64,000 nt of DNA from Gautieria morchelliformis (taxonomy: Eukaryota; Basidiomycota; Agaricomycetes; Gomphales; Gomphaceae), in contig WHVA01000330.1 of the NCBI GenBank assembly GCA_015179125.1, forward strand, positions 62,001-126,000, written 5' to 3'. A program made the translations under genes and the position numbers. Below are positions 58,152 through 64,000 of this stretch, in pieces; position 1 is the stretch's first letter, and each line of letters begins with the position of its first letter. The notes beneath the pieces were generated by a model. That model was not told the origin of the DNA and did not search any database. It saw only the letters and a program-made list of their open reading frames with translations.

Positions 58152-60153
58152 CTAAGCCTTGGGTTTCTGGGGGTACTTTGCATGAAATTCGGTGAGTCTG
58201 CGAGCAGAATTAGTAACATTCGAAGAGGGTTCCCAAGACGTAGCTTCGGGAGTGTGTTCGTATCCCTTCCACTCCACTAGGTATTCCAATCGCTTCCGGC
58301 GAATGCGACTATCGAGGATCTTCATGATCTCGTACTCGTCGGCGGAGTCAATTTCGATAGGAGGTGGGGGGTCTACATATCGACCTGCGATGGTAGATGT
58401 CGTGGCGGGTTCGAGAAGGGATACATGAAACACAGGGTGGATCTGGCAAAGGTCCAGTGGTAAGCCTAAGCGAAACACATGAGAAGATATTTTAGCCGTG
58501 ATAGGATATGGGCCAAGTCTTCGGTGGTCGAGTTTCTTCGAAGGTCATTTTGTGCAAATATTTCGCGAGTCGAGCCATACTCTGTCGCCGACCTGAAAAT
58601 CAGGGATCGGAATGTGGTGACTGGTTGTGGCCGAAGTGTACTGGATAATTGATTTCTTGATTTGATCTCGAAGGTATTGGTGAAGGTCCTTGAGGTCTGC
58701 TGACTGGCGATAAGCGTCCTCGGAAGCGACCGAAGTGAGCGATACTTCGAGCTTTGGATGGAAACCCTTGTTGGCGAAGAAGGGTGTGACCTGGGTCGCC
58801 GAATGGGCTGTGTTGTTGTAGGCGAATTCGGCGAGAGGCAAAAGGTCGACCCAATCATCCTGCTGGTAGTTGATATAGACTCGGAGATACTGCTCGAGGA
58901 TCTGGTTTACTCGTTCGGTCTGGCCATCGGTTTGGGGGTGGTAGGCTGTAGAAAGATTGCCCCTGATGCCGAGGATTTCGCAGAGAGAGGTCCAGAATCG
59001 AGATGTGAAGTGCTTCCCTTGATCGGAGATGATGTTGCTGGGGCTACCGTGTTTAGCGAATATGTGGCGAAGGAAGAGCATGGTGACGTCCCCTGAATCG
59101 ATGTCCGAGAATGTCGGAATGAACAGGGCCATCTTCGTTAGCCTGTCAACAATGACGAGGATCATATCGTGCCCACCCGACGGTGGGAGTCCCTCGATGA
59201 AGTCCATGGAGATCGAATCCCACGGTCGTTGGCTGATGGGCAGAAAGCGAAGAGGACCGAAGGGTTTGTGATGAATGGATTTAGCATGGCGACACTTGGA
59301 ACAGGAGCCGATATAGTTGGTGACGAAGGTGGACATGTTCGGCCAATGGTACTGTCTCCGAATGTTCTTCATCGTTTTGCTGATCCCTGGGTGGCCTGCT
59401 AACTGATGATCATGCAGCGAGCGAAGGATGTCCAAGCGAATATCATTATGATCGGGGACATACGTTCGCTGTTTGTACAACAGCATTTTGCTATCCTCTC
59501 CAAGTGACCAAGGGTCTGGCTTTGCGTTCAGAAGGAGGACCATCATCGACTGAGACTGAAGACGGGTGATGTGGGCTGAGGACAAGGGATCAGTCGACTG
59601 GCCCTGTTGGATGGATTTCAACAGTGATGCAGAGTCAAGGGTGATGGCGTGAATGAGTTGCCCGGTTTTAAACATCGACTGGAAGTTGTGGGGATTCGCC
59701 AATGCATAAGCACCATCCCCCCCTTTAGGGTACACGTCGCCCTGATGGGTCAATGCATCCGGCTTTGTGCCAAGTCGCCCAGCTCGGTAGCGAATGATGT
59801 AGTTAAACCCTGACAGGTGTTCGGACCATCGTACCTGTCGTCGGGTCAGCTGCTTTGTAGTTGCAAAGTACTCAAGGTTCTTGTGATCAGAGAGGATGAG
59901 GATGACGTGGGATGCCCCTTCGAGGTAGTTTCGCCATTGCTTGAAGGCACAAAAGATGGCGAGTAGCTCCTTGTCATAGATCTCATAGTTCATTTCGGCA
60001 GGTGCTATTCCTCGCGAATAGAAGGCGATCGGGTGGATATCACCATCGGAGGGGGTGATCTGGGAGATGATGGCGGTGATGGCGTAGTCGGAGGCGTCTG
60101 TCTCGATGATGATCGGGTTACTCGGGTCGAAGTGGATGAGGACTGGGGCCTGT
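58152..60153 (-). pseudogene. Ty3/gypsy pol fragment: RNase H, integrase, chromodomain
   Basis: One minus-strand frame runs leftwards from 60153, where it is cut by the LTR of another element. RNase H: IIIETDASDYAITAIISQIT and YDKELLAIFCAFKQWRNYLE. Then the integrase zinc domain with HLAGHPGISK-type His residues and CSKCRHAK. The integrase core has SISMDFIEGLPPSGGHDMIL (Asp), SNIISDQGKHFTSRFW (Asp) and YHPQTDGQTERVNQILEQYL (Glu), all intact. A single TGA at 58545 replaces an expected CGA Arg codon in RNICTK-x-PSKKLDHRRLGP. After it the chromodomain reads EYEIMKILDSRIRRKRLEYL and VEWKGYEHTPEATSWEP, ending at 58152. Protease and RT are absent from the window. The chromodomain would guide integration to heterochromatin. 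Confidence 0.9.
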
Positions 60154-61281
60154 GTAAGAACCCGGCCTTTGGCCGGTTACTTACCGGTATAACTTTCTTC
60201 TGAGCCCGAGCCTTGTGATACTCGTGCCCGAGTACATATGATTCTTATCCTGCGCCCGAGCCCGAGCCCGAGCTAGAGCTCATATCCGACCTTGATCCAT
60301 GCCCGTATCCCCTTAGTTACTGATTCCGCTCCATCACGCATCATTCATATATTACCTTGCCCTGACCTCGCTCCCCTGACCTCGCCCTGACCTCCACTAA
60401 TATGTTCACCCCTGACTCGTACCCTCGCTCATATATAAACCCCCCTGTATGCATTCCTACTCCTCAGTCTGAAAATCAACTATTGTATAACTTCGATCCC
60501 TAGTTAGTTTCTAAGCCTCGCCTCTTAAGCCAAACCTCGCCTCTTATTCGTTTGCCTCCGAAGTTGGGACTCGTGCGTAGGGTCGGCGCAGCACATAAGC
60601 TGAAGCCTAGTCCCTCTCCGACTTCCCCATGTTACGACCGTTCATTTCTGATTTCCGACCTTCAGTTCCGCAACACTTTCCGCCCCTCCGATATTTCCGA
60701 CATTCCGCCCATTGTTCTATTCCCTTGTTCTTTTGACTCGATTACTTGGACCCACCGGACCCGCTTCATCGTTCATCAAGACCATATGTCCGGCCCTCCT
60801 TGTGCTTCATTGTCAGATATGTTTTCCAACCCTTGTTCTTTGCCATTGTTTTACCTTACCCTGAACCCCCCTTGTAGTCCCATTGTTCCCAATTAGTTAG
60901 TTCCCACGCATTGTCTACTCGACTTCCGCTTCCCCCGGAATTTGCTTAGTACTACCCCATTACCTGTTGTCTCAGCTCTTTGTATAAAAGCCTGTCATGT
61001 ATGTCTGTTATTCTGCAATCAGATAATCGCCTTCGATACTTGATTTCCTTCGCTCCATCTCCTGTTCTTAGCACAGCAAGTCTAGCAAAGCCTCAGTCTC
61101 TCCGCCTTCCGTTTCCGCCTCAATTCCGCCCCAAGTTCCGATGAGTCTTCAATTCAGTACATTCCACCTTCCGACCCATTTTCTGAAATACCTAGGACGA
61201 TAGTTCATTGGGGGCGCAGCCTACAAGTTGAAGCCGCTGTCCTTTCCAGTTCCGACTTAGCGGAAATCTCGATACATAACA
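60154..61281 (+). repeat. 5' LTR of a plus-strand Ty3/gypsy element
   Basis: About 1,128 bp from TGTAAGAACCCGG to CGATACATAACA. It contains imperfect GCCCGA repeats (about 60206-60275), TATA-like motifs TATATAAAC at about 60431 and TATAAAAG at about 60983, and C/T-rich promoter-like sequence. It interrupts the RNase H coding region of the minus-strand element at 60153. Gag starts 33 bp downstream. The partner LTR is outside the window, so the exact ends are inferred from TG...CA and the break in the older pol frame. Confidence 0.7.
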
Positions 61282-61314
61282 GTATTATCTGATTCCCACC
61301 CGATAACTATCGCT
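61282..61314 (+). other. Leader between LTR and gag
   Basis: This 33-bp leader follows the LTR. The expected primer-binding site should start within a few bases of the LTR end, but no TGG-type tRNA complement is evident here. Confidence 0.4.
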
Positions 61315-64000
61315 ATGCCTCCTCGTACCACAGCTACTTCAGCTCGAGCAGGAGCTGTCGAAGCTCTCTCTTATTTTGGCAGTCTTATATCCGCAGCACC
61401 AAGACATGCAGATGTCAAGATTGGTTTTCAGGCGTTAATATCGTGTATTAGTGAACACAGCGAATGCCCGAATAACTTGTGCGAATAAGTATGCCGTTCG
61501 GTGAATACGTGAACCAATGAATGTTCACAAGGTAAGAGGGTTTGCCTAAACGGGGCTCACCCTATCTACAGTCGTAGCGAAATAGCCCATGACTCTTGAC
61601 GATGTAACGTGCAAGGTCTCATAGAAGGGCTGTCTAAGTCTCAACAATCCCTTCGCTGGCGAAGGTGCTCCTTCGGGGCCCTTCACCAACAGCCCAGAAA
61701 ATGGTTTGAAGGCTAAGGTAACGAAGATGAAGTATGAGAACTCACCAGTGATGCCTAAGTCCTTTGCTAGTCGAAGATGGGAATCTCTAAGAGAAGGCTT
61801 AAGATGATGACCACGGCGAGGTCAAAGCTGCACAAGATGAATGACGTATGATAATTGAACTGGGGAATATACATGCGAATGTAAACTACTTATATCGAAT
61901 GCTCGTAAGGTATCAGCGAATAGGAAAGAGGCCATCACAAGTCAGGGTTGGATAGGGGTGCGCAGCCATGATACAACATAGATGAAATAAACATACAATA
62001 GAATGTGAGAAGAGGGAGAACATGAAACGACAGAGAGTAAAGGTGGCGAAGGCACTTATGGACAAAACCATGTCTTGGGAGTCCCGCATACATGCTACCC
62101 TGCACGGACTCTTGGTCTACTGGGTTGATTCCGCACGACCTATGGAAGGGATGTCCTGCGAACATACTTTGACCATACGAATGCCCAATGGGGTTGGATT
62201 TAAGAAGACGATGTGGTTAATGATGAACCATCATGCCCGGTGAATGGTATTGATCGTTTCTGATGGTGTGCCTGCTGGCGAATGATGCGAGCGGCGAATA
62301 GCCATTCGGCGAAATGCAAGGAAGGGCGAACAGAAGTGACATAGGGGAGGAGAGGTCGAGGTGGAGGGTGAAGCCGAGCAAACACTGAGGAGGAGTAGCG
62401 AAAGGGAAAATGGGGATACCAAGGTGCAGGAGATACACAGGTCATGACAACCCAACTATTAGAACACCATCGGAAGAGGGTCGAGCAGAGGAGGTGGTAG
62501 GCCCAGTGATGACTGCCGAGTCAGTCCCAAGACGTCGATTGTGCGTTTGACGGCGCGGCTATGGTAGTTGGCACGAACAGCGAGAGTTGGTCGCCGAACA
62601 TGACAATGGTGATCGGAACGAACACAAAGGTGGGGTGAGAAAATAGGAAAACTGAGCTTCTGAGTATGGGAAATAAATGCGTCATGACAGCGGAACCCTC
62701 CGGCAGCTCTTGTGCCGACGATGAGCTCTCCGATGCTATTCCGCAACGCTTCGAAGAAGTTCCCGATGCTAATCCCAACGACAATCCTGACTATGATGGA
62801 AACTCGACAAGTAGCAGCGGCGAACAAACAGCAGCGTCATTCCGACGCCCAGCTCCACCACCACCACCTCCAGGCGGCCCTCCAGGCGGTCCTCACGGTG
62901 GCCCACCAGGTGGTCCCCCCGGCGGTCCCCCCGGCGGTCCTCCACCTCCAATTCCACCTCAGATTCCCGCCAACCCAGTTCCACCCACGCCAGTTCCGGA
63001 TCTTGCACAAGCCATCGCCATGCTAGCCGGACAACTTCAGCGCCCGGCCCAAGCACCACCACGCCCCAAGACAAAGGTCCGCGAACCAGATCAGTTCGAC
63101 GGTTCCGACCCCAAGAAGCTCCAGCCATTTCTGGTCCAGCTTCAGCTCAACTTCCGCGATCGTCCCGACGCCTTTCCCGACGACGAACGAAAGGTCAATT
63201 ACGCCCTTTCCTATCTCCGAGGCACGGCTCTCGACTACTTTGAACCCGCCCTCATGGATCCGTTCGCTCTCATCGACTGGGCTGACGATTACCACAACTT
63301 CGTTTCCGAACTCCGCAGCAACTTTGGACCATTTGATATGGAAGCCGACGTGGAAAATGAACTCGATAAGCTTCGTATGAAAGACACTCATAAGATAGCT
63401 AAATATATTGTCACATTCCAGCAGCTCGCTCCTCGAGTCCAATGGGGAGAAGCCGCACTCCGACGCCAGTTTTACATGGGCTTGCCATCCCGGATCAAGG
63501 ATGAAATTGCCCACGTCGGAAAACCCGCCACCCTTACCGACCTTCGCAATTTAGCCCAATCCATTGATTCACGCTACTGGGAAAGACATTCCGAGATCGC
63601 TCGCGAAACTTCCACCCAGAGCAAGAACGACAAGTCTTCCGACAAGAAGTCTGACAAAGACAAGAAGAAGACTAATTCCGGAAACAACAACTCCGGAAAC
63701 AACAACAACAACAACAGTTCGGCTCCAACTCCGGCAACCGGAACAACAACTCCACCCCTCGCAACAACCAGGCCTCTGGTTCCAACACCAACGCCCGGAA
63801 GAGCACTCCGGACCTTTCTGACAAACTTGGGAGGGACGGAAAACTAACCCCTGCACAACACCAGCGTCGCATGGACAACAACCTTTGCCTTTTCTGCGGC
63901 AAAGGCGGTCACATCGCTCGCGATTGCACCCGAGCTTCCGCTTCCGCTACTAAGGCCAAGGGCCGTGCGGCAAAGATGGAAGAGAAATCCGAAGCGACTC
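61315..64000 (+). pseudogene. Ty3/gypsy gag, interrupted by an LTR insertion, running off the window
   Basis: ATG 61315 opens MPPRTTATSARAGAVEALSY and proceeds to RHA at 61410, where an insertion (61413-62689) begins. The frame resumes at 62695 with EPSGSSCADDELSDAIPQRF. A Gly/Pro-rich tract follows, then the capsid-like domain: REPDQFDGSDPKKLQPFLVQ, VNYALSYLRGTALDYFEP, FVSELRSNFGPFDMEADVEN, QFYMGLPSRIKDEIAHVG (62980-63600). An Asn/Ser/Lys-rich linker contains AAC microsatellite; there the frame must shift by one base near 63715. The zinc knuckle LCLFCGKGGHIARDCTRA (C-x2-C-x4-H-x4-C) lies at 63886-63935. Otherwise well preserved. The continuation lies beyond 64000. Confidence 0.85.
61413..62689. 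mobile_element. LTR insertion in gag (same family as LTR 1) with a short tail
   Basis: 61413-62449 is a second copy of the LTR at 56062-57092 (TGTCAAGATTGG to GGTCATGACA). A 240-bp tail (62450-62689) follows and also ends GTCATGACA; its last part resembles the LTR 3' region loosely. The whole is flanked by GCAGA (61408-61412) and GCGGA (62690-62694), a near-perfect 5-bp target duplication, and removing it restores the gag frame. It is probably a deleted element: one LTR plus the end of the other. Confidence 0.75.

Noticed and set aside
61282..61310. tRNA primer-binding site after the 60.15-61.28 kb LTR
   Set aside because: No TGG-starting complement to a tRNA 3' end is visible; I cannot assign a primer.

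Overview
The window is nuclear DNA of a filamentous basidiomycete, most likely a mushroom-forming Agaricomycete. That rests on densely packed genes with many roughly 50-65-nt GT-AG introns, a DNMT1-type cytosine methyltransferase, chromodomain Ty3/gypsy elements, a tyrosine-recombinase retroelement remnant and large Tc1/mariner-type elements. The exact order is not determined; a Polyporales-like affinity is a guess. There are no bacterial operons or CRISPR arrays, and I saw no rRNA or tRNA gene.

1-34,972 is a conserved housekeeping block. In order: TAP42 (PP2A/TORC1 regulator), POT1-like telomere protein, KEX2-like protease, MCM7 (minus), DNMT1-like methyltransferase, an ECM15-like small thiamine-binding-fold protein (minus), an EH-domain IRS4-like protein, ATG9 (minus), an aromatic aminotransferase (minus), CENP-C/Mif2 (minus), a mitochondrial tRNA 2-thiouridylase, UPF1 (minus) and a UbiA-type membrane prenyltransferase or terpene cyclase. 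Several neighbours are divergent from very short shared promoters: MCM7/DNMT 169 bp, ECM15/IRS4 56 bp, Mif2/thiouridylase 141 bp. The themes are chromosome maintenance (POT1, MCM7, Mif2, DNMT) and TOR/autophagy/phosphoinositide control (TAP42, ATG9, IRS4-like).

35,401-49,009 is dominated by two large DNA transposons, called element A (35,401-39,175) and element B (42,611-49,009), on either side of the splicing-factor gene PRP45/SNW1 (39,244-41,264). Both have long terminal inverted repeats (347 and about 490 bp) starting CAGC(C/T)GTTT, are flanked by TA, encode a DD34E transposase on the plus strand, and carry a convergent second gene on the minus strand. The two second-gene proteins share an order of motifs: basic N-terminus, ubiquitin/PB1-like segment, C-x2-H-x4-C-x7-H knuckle, SAM-like C-terminus and basic tail. 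This two-gene transposon family is the best candidate here for an undescribed system. Element B also holds about 1.6 kb of 9-bp minisatellite, including a G5 tract array.

49,044-64,000 is a nest of decayed retroelements: an RT-RNase H-tyrosine recombinase element with split direct repeats, a degenerate gag-like gene, Ty3/gypsy integrase fragments in both orientations, a chromodomain Ty3/gypsy element on the minus strand (3' LTR 56,062-57,092) interrupted by the LTR of a plus-strand Ty3/gypsy element (LTR 60,154-61,281, gag running off the window), whose gag is itself interrupted by an LTR insertion. Differences between copies, and premature stops, are enriched in CpG to TpG/CpA changes, fitting a genome that methylates repeats with an enzyme like the DNMT encoded at 10.5-15.9 kb.

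CDS spans run from inferred start to stop and include introns. Exon joins were deduced by eye from splice consensus and family conservation.
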